A DNA stretch of 53,265 bases from an uncultured Bacteroidia bacterium (GCA_903923905.1 CAIXZH010000034.1:1-53265), one strand, 5' to 3'; shown: positions 17,141-27,185, numbered from the stretch's first letter. Translations and numbers: made by a program. The notes: generated from the sequence alone by a model not told the origin.

Positions 17141-17369
17141 AAATCCGGAAAGGATTTAATGTAAATAACCCCCAGCGAAGTGAAACGAAACTGGGGGTTT
17201 AGGATCCAGTGAAAACTGGAACCCCGACAGGGTTCAATATTAACAATTTAACCTAACATTCAGCCCTATTCGGGGCTGCTGTTATATCGTTCATTCCCCT
17301 TGTTTCGGTGTAGAGACGTAAGATTTTACGTCTCTACACCGGGGGTTATTCATCCGTCGGCTGACGGAT
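17141..17369. repeat. Hairpin array, seven inverted repeats partly enclosed by a 10-bp terminal inverted pair
   Basis: Seven stem-loops follow one another. They are 17141-17157 (AAATCC/GGATTT), 17167-17199 (AACCCCCAG/CTGGGGGTT), and 17205-17220 (TCCAGT, GAAA tetraloop, ACTGGA). Next are 17219-17235 (GAACCC/GGGTTC), 17261-17278 (CAGCCC/GGGCTG), 17306-17341 (16-bp arms, described separately) and 17352-17369 (ATCCGTC/GACGGAT). AATAACCCCC at 17164-17173 is matched by its exact inverse GGGGGTTATT at 17341-17350, so part of the array is bounded like a small non-autonomous element. I see no target-site duplication. It lies between the divergent-oriented FtsB-like leader and the 3' end of pruA. Confidence 0.85.
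17306..17341. repeat. TGTAGAGACG-family palindrome, copy 1
   Basis: A perfect inverted repeat with 16-bp arms (CGGTGTAGAGACGTAA and its complement) and a 4-base GATT centre. The inner TGTAGAGACG arm is shared with palindromes near 42.5 kb and 45.9 kb. Confidence 0.9.
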
Positions 17370-17446
17370 AACCACTTCATAGTTTAAAATAGATTTTCAG
17401 CAGACTAAATATTAATTGTCAATTATCCACCTAGATCTGAGAATAA

Positions 17447-19084
17447 TCAATCGTTATCCGGAAGGAAATTGGGGTACATAAAATCGGTAGCCGGAACAAA
17501 TGTCTCTTTAATGGTGCGGATTGAAACCCAGCGAAGCATATTAAAGACTGAACCTGCCTTATCATTGGTTCCTGAGCCTCTGGCTCCCCCGAATGGTTGC
17601 TGTCCAACCACCGCTCCGGTTGGCTTGTCATTGATATAAAAATTACCGGCGGCATTGCTCAGCCGTTTGGTCATGTGTTCGATCGCATAACGGTTTTGTG
17701 AAAAGATCGCCCCTGTAAGCGCATACGCGGAGGTGTTGTCAACGAGGGTCAAAGTCTCCTCTATCTTTGCGTCATCATAAACAAAAATAGTGACAACCGG
17801 CCCAAATAGCTCCTCTTTCATCGTGATATAGTCCCCTTTTTTGGCAAGAATCACGGTTGGTTGAATAAAATATCCTTTTGATTTATCGCAATTTCCGCCA
17901 TAAATCACCTCTGCATCCTGATCCTCACGGGCACGGTCAATAAATCCCTTTAATTTGTCAAACGAAGCTTCGTCAATTACGGCATTGACAAAATTGGTGA
18001 AATCCTCCGGAGGTCCCATCTTCATCTTTTTCAACTGCGAAACAGCTTCCTGCCAGGTCTTCTTCCAGATCGAGGCAGGCACGTAAACCCTTGAAGCTGC
18101 AGAGCATTTCTGCCCCTGATATTCAAATGATCCGCGAACAATAGCAGTGGCCAATGCTTTTGAATCGGAGGTGGGGTCTGCAAAGATAAAATCTTTGCCA
18201 CCGGTTTCTCCGACAATTCGGGGATAGGATTTAAACCTGAAAATATTCTCTCCGATTGTCTTCCAGATATCCTGAAAAACACCTGTTGAACCTGTAAAAT
18301 GGATACCGGCAAAATCTGGATGGCTGAAGATTATCTTCCCTGCAGCCGGACCGGATACATAAACCAGATTGATCACGCCGTCAGGTAGTCCTGCCTCTTT
18401 TAAAATTTCCATGATCACTGCTGCAGAATAAACCGCTGTTTTTGATGGTTTCCATACGCAAACATTACCCATCATTACCGGAGCCACAGGCAGATTGCCT
18501 GCAATTGAGGTAAAGTTGAATGGGGTCAATGCGAAGACAAATCCCTCAAGCGGCCTAAATTCGTTGTAATTCCACATTCCCGGATTCGACTCAGGCTGCA
18601 TTTCGTAGATTTGAGTCATGCACTTTACTCCATATCGGTAAAAATCTGCCAATTCGCAGGCTGCATCAATCTCAGCCTGAAAGGCATTTTTTGATTGTCC
18701 CAGCATCGTAGCTGCATTTATTTTTGCCCGATACGGTCCGGCAAGCAAATCGGCTGCTTTTAAAAAGATAGCTGCCCTGTGTTGCCAGCCTAATTCGGAC
18801 CATGCTGTACGCGCCAGCAATGCCGCATCAATTGCCTGTTTAACATGTGATTCATCTCCCTGATAAAAGTAGCCAAGGAGATGATTGATATCGTGTGGCG
18901 GATGCATTTCGATTTTACGGGCACTTTTTACTTCCTTGCCTCCAATAAACATGGGAAGTTCAACAACTTTAGAGCGCATAACTGCAATCAAAGCTTTTAG
19001 CTCCTTCCGTTCGGGGGAACCCGGGCTGTAGCTCTTTACGGTTTCATTTTTGGTAACCGGTACATTGAAAAAACCTTTGGTCAT
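17447..19084 (-). CDS. pruA: 1-pyrroline-5-carboxylate (L-glutamate gamma-semialdehyde) dehydrogenase
   Basis: The enzyme oxidises glutamate semialdehyde to glutamate with NAD+, the second step of proline catabolism. The 545-aa chain is the long P5C dehydrogenase type common in Bacteroidota. Within the aldehyde dehydrogenase fold I see GFVFALTPFNFTSIAGNLP (181-199), the cofactor loop HFTGSTGVF near 272, Glu293 in VGETGGKDF, the catalytic Cys327 in EYQGQKCSAASRVY, and GGARGSGTNDKAG near the end. The first enzyme, proline dehydrogenase, is encoded separately at 29217-30128, so the pathway is not a PutA fusion here. Its upstream region contains ATCTGTTCT, similar to the candidate xylose operator word, possibly by chance. 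Confidence 0.96.
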   Translation of the reverse strand: MTKGFFNVPVTKNETVKSYSPGSPERKELKALIAVMRSKVVELPMFIGGKEVKSARKIEMHPPHDINHLLGYFYQGDESHVKQAIDAALLARTAWSELGWQHRAAIFLKAADLLAGPYRAKINAATMLGQSKNAFQAEIDAACELADFYRYGVKCMTQIYEMQPESNPGMWNYNEFRPLEGFVFALTPFNFTSIAGNLPVAPVMMGNVCVWKPSKTAVYSAAVIMEILKEAGLPDGVINLVYVSGPAAGKIIFSHPDFAGIHFTGSTGVFQDIWKTIGENIFRFKSYPRIVGETGGKDFIFADPTSDSKALATAIVRGSFEYQGQKCSAASRVYVPASIWKKTWQEAVSQLKKMKMGPPEDFTNFVNAVIDEASFDKLKGFIDRAREDQDAEVIYGGNCDKSKGYFIQPTVILAKKGDYITMKEELFGPVVTIFVYDDAKIEETLTLVDNTSAYALTGAIFSQNRYAIEHMTKRLSNAAGNFYINDKPTGAVVGQQPFGGARGSGTNDKAGSVFNMLRWVSIRTIKETFVPATDFMYPNFLPDND

Positions 19085-19498
19085 GGCATTAATATTTTAA
19101 TAGATTCACAGATCTGTTCTCGAATCTTGTTATTTATGACAAAACTATCGCTTCGGGGAGACAAATTTGCTAATAAATATCATCTTTCAGTCAAGGTAAA
19201 TTATTTCCGATGAAGTTGGCCCATGGGAATCCTGGATTATCCGGTTCAGGTTATGGGTCTTCTCACTCAGACTGCCCAATGGAGAAAGACATCCCGGGCC
19301 AGATGAGAATCAAAGACACCCTAAAATTCAGAAAAAAAACAAAATCAGGGGCAAAAGCAGTTTTTCTACCTATACCATTCAATAAAGTTCAGGTTCTGAT
19401 CATTTTTGAGAAATATGAATGAAAAACTATTAAAATTCAGTCAGGTTTAAACCTTTTTAAGATTGAAGAATCAAAAGGGAAAATTCACAAAAAACAAA
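19085..19498. other. Intergenic region between divergent pruA and an outer-membrane receptor
   Basis: About 410 bases with promoters expected for both flanking genes. On the minus strand TAGTTTTG (19140-19147) fits a -7 box for pruA. A perfect 12-base palindrome, AGGTTTAAACCT (19443-19454), lies about 45 bases before the receptor ATG and is followed by T5. It could be an operator. A 70-codon frame at 19210-19422 has no recognisable content and I do not call it a gene. Confidence 0.4.
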
Positions 19499-21988
19499 AT
19501 GAAACGAATTATTTTATCAATTGCTATTTCTGCGTTAATTGCCATGGTACTTACAAAAGAAGCAGACGCTCAAGGGTATGCACGTGCCGGAGCTCAGGTC
19601 CAGGCAATAAAGGATGGTAAAATTGCCGGAATAATTATTGATGGAAACACCAATCAAACCATTCCCTATGCTAGTATTGCTGTTTACAACTCAAAAGATT
19701 CCACTCTGATTACCGGTGTCCTGAGTCAGGATAACGGAAGTTTTTCGCTGGAAAAATTGCCCTATGGTAAGTTCTATCTCATAGTGACCTTTGTTGGATA
19801 TAAGAAACACCGGGTGAATGATATAGTACTAACGGCGTTGAAAAAGTCTGTGGTCCTGGGTCAGATCAAAGTAATTACGACCACAACTACCCTTAAGGAG
19901 GTTGAAATTGTTGGGAATGCGCCTACGGTATCTTACCAGATCGACAAGAAGGTGGTTAATATTGCCCAAAGTATTACCGCAGCAGGTGCGACTCTGGCTG
20001 AAGCGCTTCAGAATGCTCCATCTGTTCAAACAGATGTGGAAGGAAATATTACCCTTCGGGGAAGTTCCAGTTATACTGTATTGATTGACGGAAGACCTTC
20101 TCCCGTTGCCGGAAGTGAGGCTTTGCAGCAAATACCGGCAAACCTGGTGCAAAATGTTGAACTGATCACCAATCCTTCGGCAAAGTATGATGCTGACGGA
20201 AGTGCCGGGATTATCAATATTATTATGAAGAAACAAAAAATACAGGGTTCAAGCGGAATGGTAAATCTTACGGCCGGCACAGGCAATAAATACAGTGGCA
20301 ACCTGAATCTGAGTTACAAGATATCAAAATTCACGTTTACCCTGGGTGGTGATTTTACAGACAACCAATCTCCGTTTAAAAGTAAATCAAATGTGACTGA
20401 CACACTTAGTAAGTCATTAAAAACTCAGTTAATCGCCGGTTCAGGGAATCTGCATCGATTGGGAAAGGGACTTAACGCATCAATTGATTATGCAATTGAC
20501 GACAAGAATTCTTTAACACTTACAGGAAGCCTGGGTCATCGGGACTTTATCCGTTCCACAAGTTCGGACTACAGCGATGTTTATAGTTCGGGTTCGACGA
20601 CTCTTGCAAATATTAATTATACCAATTCAACTCATCCGGATAACCAGCGGGATTATAAAAGCATCAACCTGGACTATCAGCATAAATTTGACAGCAAAGG
20701 GCAAAAACTATCTGCTTCAGCCTATTTAACTGGAGGACCCAGCAATAGTGTTAGTAATTTGCAGGTCGATACAACCAGTGTGAACGGGCAACCTTCTGGT
20801 GGTTCCTTAACTCAGCTTTCCGCTCAAAACAGTAATCAAACCGATTTTCGTACCAAAATTGACTATGAATTGCCATTTGGCGAAAAAGGGAAGCTTGGAG
20901 CAGGTTACCAGGGTCGGTATTCCAATAGCAATTCAGACGATTATCTGAAAAATTATGTTGAGAATTCCTGGGTAGAAGATCTTTCTCAAAGAGATAAGGT
21001 ATACTTTAAAGATCAGATCCAGGCCGGTTATGTAACACTTTTAAATACCATGCCCCTGTTTGATTACCAGCTTGGCTTACGTGCCGAATATGAAAACAGA
21101 TACCTGAATCAGGAAATTCAGGATAAGCAATTTAAAGTGAATCGCATCGATTTCTTTCCAACCATTCATTTAACCAGACAATTGCCCTGGCAATTGCAAC
21201 TCCAGGCAAGCTATACGCGTCGTATCGACCGTCCAAACCCAATGAATATTAATCCATTTGTTATTCACCTCGATCCTCAGACTATTCGTGAGGGAAATCC
21301 GGGATTGCTGCCTCAGTTTGCACATTCCTATGAGTTGAATCTTGAGAAGAAACTAACTGATGCATCATTTGTCTCTATCGAGGGATTCATGCGGGAAACT
21401 TATGGTTTGATTCAGCAAATCAGCATTTTTGATCCTTCTACCCAAATCACAACCAATACTTTTGGGAATATTGATCATGATCGTTCCATGGGAGCTGAAT
21501 TTATGATAAACCTTCAACCTGTTAAATGGTTTAACCTGAATTCCTCCTTTAATATATTTAATTATCACATGTTTGGCACCCCTATTCCATCGGTTGCCAG
21601 CAGTACCAATACCTGGAATTTCCATTTTAATCCGACTTTCCACTTAAGCCCCACAACAACTCTACAGGTGAATTATATGTACAATGCACCTACGATTACA
21701 GCCCAAGGTACAAGGTCCGGATTTTACTTCTCAACAATTGCAGTCAAGCAAACTTTGCTCAATCGCAAAGCCAGCCTGACACTGCAGATGCGGAATCTGA
21801 TTGGAAACACAGTCATGTCGAATACGACTGAGAGTGCTCACCAATATAAATATGGCAACATGCAGCGCGAATCGCAGGTTTTTATGCTCACCTTTAGTTA
21901 CCGTATCAACAATTACAAGGCGACTCAAAGCCGCAGGCAAAACCAGGATGATTCCAATGGAAGCAAGGAACAGGATATGGAAGAATAA
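19499..21988 (+). CDS. Outer-membrane beta-barrel receptor, TonB-dependent type with carboxypeptidase-like domain (OMP_b-brl_3 family)
   Basis: From ATG 19499 the protein is 829 aa. I prefer this over an upstream TTG at 19463, because MKRIILSIAISALIAMVLTKEADAQ is then a clean signal peptide. A carboxypeptidase-like fold (GIIIDGNTNQTIPYASIAVYN) occupies about 42-125. A plug domain lies near 140-250 (ITLRGSSSYTVLIDGRPSP, SAGIINIIMKKQ). A large barrel with YTRRIDRPNPMNINPF, the signature of this receptor subfamily, follows. The substrate is not indicated. Unlike SusC proteins it has no SusD partner. It ends in an Asn/Asp/Glu-rich tail rather than a terminal aromatic residue, which is common in this subfamily. 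Confidence 0.88.
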   Translation: MKRIILSIAISALIAMVLTKEADAQGYARAGAQVQAIKDGKIAGIIIDGNTNQTIPYASIAVYNSKDSTLITGVLSQDNGSFSLEKLPYGKFYLIVTFVGYKKHRVNDIVLTALKKSVVLGQIKVITTTTTLKEVEIVGNAPTVSYQIDKKVVNIAQSITAAGATLAEALQNAPSVQTDVEGNITLRGSSSYTVLIDGRPSPVAGSEALQQIPANLVQNVELITNPSAKYDADGSAGIINIIMKKQKIQGSSGMVNLTAGTGNKYSGNLNLSYKISKFTFTLGGDFTDNQSPFKSKSNVTDTLSKSLKTQLIAGSGNLHRLGKGLNASIDYAIDDKNSLTLTGSLGHRDFIRSTSSDYSDVYSSGSTTLANINYTNSTHPDNQRDYKSINLDYQHKFDSKGQKLSASAYLTGGPSNSVSNLQVDTTSVNGQPSGGSLTQLSAQNSNQTDFRTKIDYELPFGEKGKLGAGYQGRYSNSNSDDYLKNYVENSWVEDLSQRDKVYFKDQIQAGYVTLLNTMPLFDYQLGLRAEYENRYLNQEIQDKQFKVNRIDFFPTIHLTRQLPWQLQLQASYTRRIDRPNPMNINPFVIHLDPQTIREGNPGLLPQFAHSYELNLEKKLTDASFVSIEGFMRETYGLIQQISIFDPSTQITTNTFGNIDHDRSMGAEFMINLQPVKWFNLNSSFNIFNYHMFGTPIPSVASSTNTWNFHFNPTFHLSPTTTLQVNYMYNAPTITAQGTRSGFYFSTIAVKQTLLNRKASLTLQMRNLIGNTVMSNTTESAHQYKYGNMQRESQVFMLTFSYRINNYKATQSRRQNQDDSNGSKEQDMEE

Positions 21989-22043
21989 TCCATCTGAACT
22001 TTAATGAAATAACCCGATTCCCCAATATCACTGAAAAATTAAT

Positions 22044-22439
22044 ATGGTAATCAGAAATAGTAATCACATTTACAAAAGCCTTCTCAATAAATCAGAGCGG
22101 TTTGCGGGCTGGAGTACCAAGGCTGTAGGAACAATTAACTTCTTCTTTTTAATCCTGTTCTGGACGATATGTTGGCTGGGCTGGAATATGCTTGCCCCAA
22201 AAATATTGCGTTTTGACCCGTATCCCGCATTTGTATTATGGTTGTTCATATCGAATATGATTCAGATATTTTTAATGCCATTGATTATGGTAGGGCAGAA
22301 TCTACAAGGTAAACATGCAGAGGTGAGGGCTGAAAATGATTACGAAATTAATCTGAAAGCTGAAAAGGAGATAGCAGACCTGAAAAAAGACCTGGAAGAG
22401 ATAAAAAATCTGCTCAAACTATACCTGCCTAAGGATTAA
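22044..22439 (+). CDS. DUF1003 small membrane protein
   Basis: The 131-aa protein has two membrane helices (INFFFLILFWTICWLGWNML and FVLWLFISNMIQIFLMPLIM) joined by LRFDPYPA, the DUF1003 hallmark. A cytoplasmic coiled coil rich in Lys/Glu follows (EKEIADLKKDLEEIKNLLKLYL). The function of the family is unknown. It lies 55 bases after the receptor stop and may be co-transcribed. It converges with the xylose transporter gene. Confidence 0.88.
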   Translation: MVIRNSNHIYKSLLNKSERFAGWSTKAVGTINFFFLILFWTICWLGWNMLAPKILRFDPYPAFVLWLFISNMIQIFLMPLIMVGQNLQGKHAEVRAENDYEINLKAEKEIADLKKDLEEIKNLLKLYLPKD

Positions 22440-22510
22440 TTTCAGATTGGTTTTTAAAAATTCCGAGTCTTTTTATTTTTAGGTCATTCTTTGAATAAAA
22501 TCAAACTTAA

Positions 22511-24193
22511 TTACTTTTTCTTCATCCATAATCCTTCCATTGCCTCCAATGTTTTCCCCTTGGTTTCAGGGACCAATTTCCATACAAAGAGTGCTGAAAG
22601 AATCCCCATTATGCCGTATATCCAGTAAGAGAAGCCGTGATTAAACTGGTTAGTCAGCCATACATTGTCGTTCATCATAGGGAAAGTCAGCGAAACAATC
22701 CAGTTGGCAATCCATTGTGCCGCAACGGCAATAGACATGGCTGCACGGATAGAATTGGGAAATATCTCAGACAGAAGAACCCAGCAAACCGGCCCCCAGC
22801 TCATAGCGAAAGCGGCAGTGTATAAAAGCATAAATGCTAATGCTGCATATCCTTGTAACGGTGTAAGAACACCTCCGGTTTGTCCAAGAAAAAAAGTAAG
22901 ACCAAGCGCCAGCATGCTAACAGCCATCCCCAGGGACCCGATAATCATCAGCGGTTTGCGTCCGAATTTATCAACCGTCAGAATGGCTACGATTGTAAAG
23001 GCAAGGTTGACGATACCTACAATAATGGTTTGCAGCAGGGAGCTGTCGGTTGAGGCTCCCATGTTACGGAAGATATTTCCGGCATAATAGAGTACTACGT
23101 TGATGCCAACAAACTGTTGAAAAACAGAGAGCATGATTCCAACGAAGATGATTAAAAATCCATAAGATAACCAGGGTGCATTCGCTTCGTGAAGTGTCCC
23201 TTTGATCTCTTCAAGGATTATACCAGCCTGATCATTCCCAGCAATTTTCTTTAGAACTTTAAGCGCTTTATCCTCCTCTCCATTCAGGACCAGGAAGCGG
23301 GGTGTTTCAGGAACAAAAAAGAGAAGGATGATAAAAATACCGGCAGGTATAGCACCGGAAAGAAACATCAGACGCCAGCCATCGGTGATCAGCCATTGCT
23401 CATTTCCCTGTTTGGCAATGAAATAGTTGACAAAATAAATAACCAGCATCCCGAAGATAATCGCAAACTGATTAAATGACACCAGTTTACCCCGAATCTT
23501 AGCCGGAGCTATTTCGGCAATATACATGGGTGAAATCATCGAAGCCAATCCAACCCCTATGCCACCAACAATCCGATAGACAACAAATGAGTACACGTCG
23601 AGTGTTCCGAACACATTAAAAGTCTCTGGCCTCCATGCACCTATTGCTGAAATGAAAAAAGCAATTGCTGCGATAAAGAGTCCGTTTTTGCGACCAAGAG
23701 CCCGCGAAATAAAGCCCGCCACCGAGCCACCTATAACACATCCAATCAGGGCACTGGCAATCACAAACCCCTTAATGGTATCGACAGAATCTTTTAATGC
23801 AGAGGCATCGGTTGGAATGGCCCTGGATAAAAAACTAATTATCCATACTGCTAAAATCCCCAGGATGATAGCACCTGAAATCAAACCCCTCTTTTTCCCC
23901 AACAGCTTGATAAATTGACCGGAGATAATTCCAAAAACCAAAAAAAGAACCAGGGCCATCATGATCTTGTATTGGGTGATTATTTTTACCGCATAGGCAA
24001 AATTTGCAGGATCGGTGATTTTTGAAATATAGAATTCCACCAGTGATTTTTCTGCTCCGTTCACTACTGCAGTATCATATCCAAATAAGAGTCCGCCGAG
24101 TGTCGCTACTAATGTTAGCAGCACAATATACATCGGATTCCCTTTTTGGTATGAGCTTGATGCTGATTTTGAGAATGTGTCAATAAAGGCCAT
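22511..24193 (-). CDS. Sugar:H+ symporter, major facilitator superfamily sugar porter (XylE-like)
   Basis: This 560-aa inner-membrane protein has twelve predicted helices and the sugar-porter signatures. These are GGLLFGYDTAVVNGAEKSL near residue 33, RALGRKNG after helix 4, PETPR at the central loop, DKFGRKPLM after helix 8 and PETKG at the C-terminus. QQFVGINVVLYYAG near 362 is the substrate-contact QQxxGxNxxxYY motif. Adjacency to xylA, xylB and a regulator indicates D-xylose uptake. It is the last gene of the minus-strand operon and is preceded by a strong hairpin that may lower its expression relative to xylA. About 60 extra residues occur between helices 2 and 4 compared with E. coli XylE. 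Confidence 0.92.
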   Translation of the reverse strand: MAFIDTFSKSASSSYQKGNPMYIVLLTLVATLGGLLFGYDTAVVNGAEKSLVEFYISKITDPANFAYAVKIITQYKIMMALVLFLVFGIISGQFIKLLGKKRGLISGAIILGILAVWIISFLSRAIPTDASALKDSVDTIKGFVIASALIGCVIGGSVAGFISRALGRKNGLFIAAIAFFISAIGAWRPETFNVFGTLDVYSFVVYRIVGGIGVGLASMISPMYIAEIAPAKIRGKLVSFNQFAIIFGMLVIYFVNYFIAKQGNEQWLITDGWRLMFLSGAIPAGIFIILLFFVPETPRFLVLNGEEDKALKVLKKIAGNDQAGIILEEIKGTLHEANAPWLSYGFLIIFVGIMLSVFQQFVGINVVLYYAGNIFRNMGASTDSSLLQTIIVGIVNLAFTIVAILTVDKFGRKPLMIIGSLGMAVSMLALGLTFFLGQTGGVLTPLQGYAALAFMLLYTAAFAMSWGPVCWVLLSEIFPNSIRAAMSIAVAAQWIANWIVSLTFPMMNDNVWLTNQFNHGFSYWIYGIMGILSALFVWKLVPETKGKTLEAMEGLWMKKK

Positions 24194-24227
24194 GATTTAC
24201 CGGTATTAGTTTTTATGGAAATGATAG

Positions 24228-24260
24228 AACCAGCCGGAACCTGGAGTGTTCCGGCTGGTT
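24228..24260 (-). promoter_or_regulatory. Intercistronic hairpin between xylA and the symporter gene
   Basis: A perfect 13-bp stem (AACCAGCCGGAAC and its complement) with a 7-base loop lies 22 bases after the xylA stop and 35 bases before the symporter start. No T-run follows on the minus strand. It therefore looks more like an mRNA-stabilising or attenuating hairpin than a full intrinsic terminator. Confidence 0.75.
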
Positions 24261-24281
24261 TGATAATTAATAGCAGGCGAG

Positions 24282-25607
24282 TTAAATATAAAAGTTAATC
24301 AGTTGTTCGAATTTCTCCTGTTTCCCGCTGATCTGTTCAGGCTCTCCAAGATCAGAAGCAATTTCCCTAAGATCTTCAAAAGTAAGTTTTCCGGCTTCAT
24401 ATTCAGCCCCTTTGCCGGTGTCATATGAACTGTAGCGCTCTTTCCTTAATTTAAGATAATCGGATTCTTTTAAAAGTTTATCAGCTACTACTAAAGCTCT
24501 GGCAAAGACATCCATCCCTGAAACATGGGCAATGAATATATCTTCCAGATCTGATGAGGAGCGACGCGTTTTGGCATCGAAGTTAATTCCTCCATTTATA
24601 AAACCCCCTGCCTGAATAACTTCTATCATTGCCTCGGTTACCTCATAAATATTGGTAGGGAATTCATCAGTATCCCATCCATTCTGGTAATCCCCCTTGT
24701 TGGCATCCATTGATCCGAAAACACCGGCATCAGCAGCCATCCGCAATTCATGTGAGAAGGTATGTCCAGCCAGGGTGGCATGATTGACTTCGATATTCAT
24801 CTTAAAATCCTTATCGAGTCCGAACTGACGCAGGAATCCAATAACGGTTTGTGTATCAAAGTCATATTGATGTTTTGTTGGTTCCATTGGTTTAGGTTCG
24901 ATCAGGAAGTCCCCTTTGAATCCTTGTTTCCGTGCATAATCACGCGCCATCTGAAGGAACCGTCCCAGGTGTTCGATCTCCCGCCTGGTATTGGTATTAT
25001 GAAGTGTCATATATCCTTCACGCCCGCCCCAGAAAACGTAGTTGGTTCCGCCAAGTGCAATAGTGGCATCAATGGCATTTTTAACCTGAACAGCTGCATT
25101 GGTTAAAACGCTGAAATCCGGATTGGTTGATGCTCCATTCATATAGCGGCGATTGGAGAATACATTCGCAGTACCCCAAAGGAGTTGAACTCCTGAATCT
25201 TTTTGCATCTGCTGAATCACCGGTACGACCTGTCCCAATCTTTTCTCAATCTGGAAAACAGAACCGTCTCCCACAACATCAGTGTCGTGAAAACAGTAAT
25301 ATGAAGCCCCTATTTTAGTGATAAATTCAAATGCAGCATCAACTTTGTTGTAGGCTGCCTCCAACGGATCAGCTGCACCTGTCCATGGAAAATTTTTTGT
25401 TCCGGGACCAAACGGATCGCCGCCATCACCGCAGAAAGTATGCCAATAAGCAATTGCAAACCGCAAATGATCCTTCATGGTCTTTCCATTAATCACTCTG
25501 GTTTCGTCGTACCATTTAAAAGCCAGGGGGTTTCTGGATTCTACTCCTTCAAATTTAATCTTCCCTATTCCGGGGAAATACTCTTTTTTTCCAATAAATG
25601 CATCCAT
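24282..25607 (-). CDS. xylA: Xylose isomerase
   Basis: XylA converts D-xylose to D-xylulose using divalent metal ions. The 441-aa length marks the class II type. Catalytic and metal-site motifs are readable: [13 protein letters not shown] near 104 (catalytic His and Asp), [10 protein letters not shown] near 192, [15 protein letters not shown] near 235, [16 protein letters not shown] near 273 and [10 protein letters not shown] near 343. It lies 60 bases downstream of xylB and 88 bases upstream of the symporter gene. Confidence 0.97.
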   Translation of the reverse strand: MDAFIGKKEYFPGIGKIKFEGVESRNPLAFKWYDETRVINGKTMKDHLRFAIAYWHTFCGDGGDPFGPGTKNFPWTGAADPLEAAYNKVDAAFEFITKIGASYYCFHDTDVVGDGSVFQIEKRLGQVVPVIQQMQKDSGVQLLWGTANVFSNRRYMNGASTNPDFSVLTNAAVQVKNAIDATIALGGTNYVFWGGREGYMTLHNTNTRREIEHLGRFLQMARDYARKQGFKGDFLIEPKPMEPTKHQYDFDTQTVIGFLRQFGLDKDFKMNIEVNHATLAGHTFSHELRMAADAGVFGSMDANKGDYQNGWDTDEFPTNIYEVTEAMIEVIQAGGFINGGINFDAKTRRSSSDLEDIFIAHVSGMDVFARALVVADKLLKESDYLKLRKERYSSYDTGKGAEYEAGKLTFEDLREIASDLGEPEQISGKQEKFEQLINFYI

Positions 25608-25667
25608 AATTATTCTGTTTGTTTCGTTAAAACTACTTTATATTATTAAATATCAAATATATAACTC

Positions 25668-27158
25668 TTAATTTTTAATGAATTTATTCAGGTTATTTTC
25701 CCATGTTTGATAGGCTTCATTAATCAATTCAGTCACTTTCAAATCTGGTTCCACGAGGTCGAGTTTTTTCAGCCCGGAAAATGCTTCGGTGAATGAGGCA
25801 TAATAACCAAGGCCAACGCCTGCACCTCTAGCGGCGCCTGCTGCACCATCCGTATTGTACAATTCAATCGATACTCCTGTAACATTGGCCAGGGTTTCAC
25901 GGAAAACCGGGCTGAGGAACATATTGGCCTGGCCTGCCCGAATCACTTTTGCCTCAATTCCGGTTTCTTTAAGGATATCCATTCCATATTTAAAAGAGAA
26001 GACAATCCCTTCCTGGGCAGCCCGGAACAAATGTCCCTGACCATGACGGTTAAAATCAACCCCGCAGATCTGAGCGCCGATATTCCTGTTTCCCAGAACA
26101 CGTTCTGCGCCATTTCCGAAAGGAAGAACCGAAACGCCTTCCGAGCCGGTTGGAACCCTTACCGCCAACTCATTAATCTGTTCGTATGAATAACTTTTAT
26201 TGCCTATATTCTTATTCATCCACGAATTGAGAATCCCGGTTCCGTTGATGCAGAGCAAAACTCCCAAACGATCTGCATTTGAGGAATGATTCACATGAGC
26301 AAAGGTATTAACCCTTGACTGAGGATCATATTTGACTTCTCCGCTTACCCCATAAACCACACCTGAGGTACCCGCAGTCGCTGCAATTTCACCGGGATTC
26401 AGAACATTCAGAGATAATGCATTATTGGGCTGATCCCCGGCCCTGTAGGTAACCGGAATGCCTGGCTTTAAACCTAGTTCGGCTGCTATAGCTGGAGATA
26501 CAAATCCCTGAATACCAAAAGTATCCACCAGTTCAGGGATCAGTTCTTTTCGAAAGCCATAATAATTTAGAACGAGATCAGACACCCCATTTTTCCTAAA
26601 ATCCCAAAACATCCCTTCAGATAATCCGGAGGCAGTTGTCCGGATCTCACCGGTCAGTCGCATGGCAATATAATCGCCAGGCAACATTATTTTATCGATC
26701 TTATCGTATATTTCAGGCTCATTTTCTTTTACCCATTTAAGTTTGGAAGCGGTAAAATTTCCGGGTGAATTCAGTAAGGAATGCAGACATGCCTCATTCC
26801 CGATTTCATTGAAAGCCTGATTCCCGATTTCAGTTGCGCGGCTGTCGCACCAGATAATTGAGGGCCGCAACACATTTTGTTCCTTATCAACGACGACAAG
26901 GCCATGCATCTGATATGAAATTCCAATCCCGCCAATATCATGACCCGATATTTTCGCTGTGGTTTGCGCTCCGCGGATCGCCAATTTAAGGTTTTCCCAC
27001 CATTGAATGGGTTCCTGTTCGGCCCATCCTGATTTACGTGCAAGGATAGTCATCTCATCTTTAGGATAATACGAAGACCCCACTATCTCACCTGTCTCAC
27101 CGTTCATGATGGAAGCCTTCACCGATGAACTTCCAATGTCAATACCTAATAAATACAT
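25668..27158 (-). CDS. xylB: Xylulokinase
   Basis: XylB phosphorylates D-xylulose to xylulose 5-phosphate for the pentose phosphate pathway. The 496-aa FGGY-family kinase has the N-terminal phosphate loop LLGIDIGSSSVKASI, then YQMHGLVVVDKEQNVLRPSIIWCDSRA near 84. The hinge and active-site segment YRAGDQPNNALSLNVLNPGEIAATAGTSG begins near 239; it is normally D-[NG]-x, here DQPNNA. The C-terminal GAARGAGVGLGYY motif is also present. It is the first structural gene of the operon, 51 bases after the regulator gene, with a copy of the ATCTGTTCTG word in that gap. Confidence 0.95.
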   Translation of the reverse strand: MYLLGIDIGSSSVKASIMNGETGEIVGSSYYPKDEMTILARKSGWAEQEPIQWWENLKLAIRGAQTTAKISGHDIGGIGISYQMHGLVVVDKEQNVLRPSIIWCDSRATEIGNQAFNEIGNEACLHSLLNSPGNFTASKLKWVKENEPEIYDKIDKIMLPGDYIAMRLTGEIRTTASGLSEGMFWDFRKNGVSDLVLNYYGFRKELIPELVDTFGIQGFVSPAIAAELGLKPGIPVTYRAGDQPNNALSLNVLNPGEIAATAGTSGVVYGVSGEVKYDPQSRVNTFAHVNHSSNADRLGVLLCINGTGILNSWMNKNIGNKSYSYEQINELAVRVPTGSEGVSVLPFGNGAERVLGNRNIGAQICGVDFNRHGQGHLFRAAQEGIVFSFKYGMDILKETGIEAKVIRAGQANMFLSPVFRETLANVTGVSIELYNTDGAAGAARGAGVGLGYYASFTEAFSGLKKLDLVEPDLKVTELINEAYQTWENNLNKFIKN

Positions 27159-27185
27159 ATCATACTAATATTGAATATTTAATAT

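Noticed and set aside
17164-17350. Complete insertion sequence
   Set aside because: There is no open reading frame for a transposase and no target-site duplication is visible. It can at most be a non-autonomous element.
19210-19422. 70-codon frame between pruA and the receptor gene
   Set aside because: Biased and unrecognised composition, no promoter or conserved motif, and it lies in the divergent promoter region.
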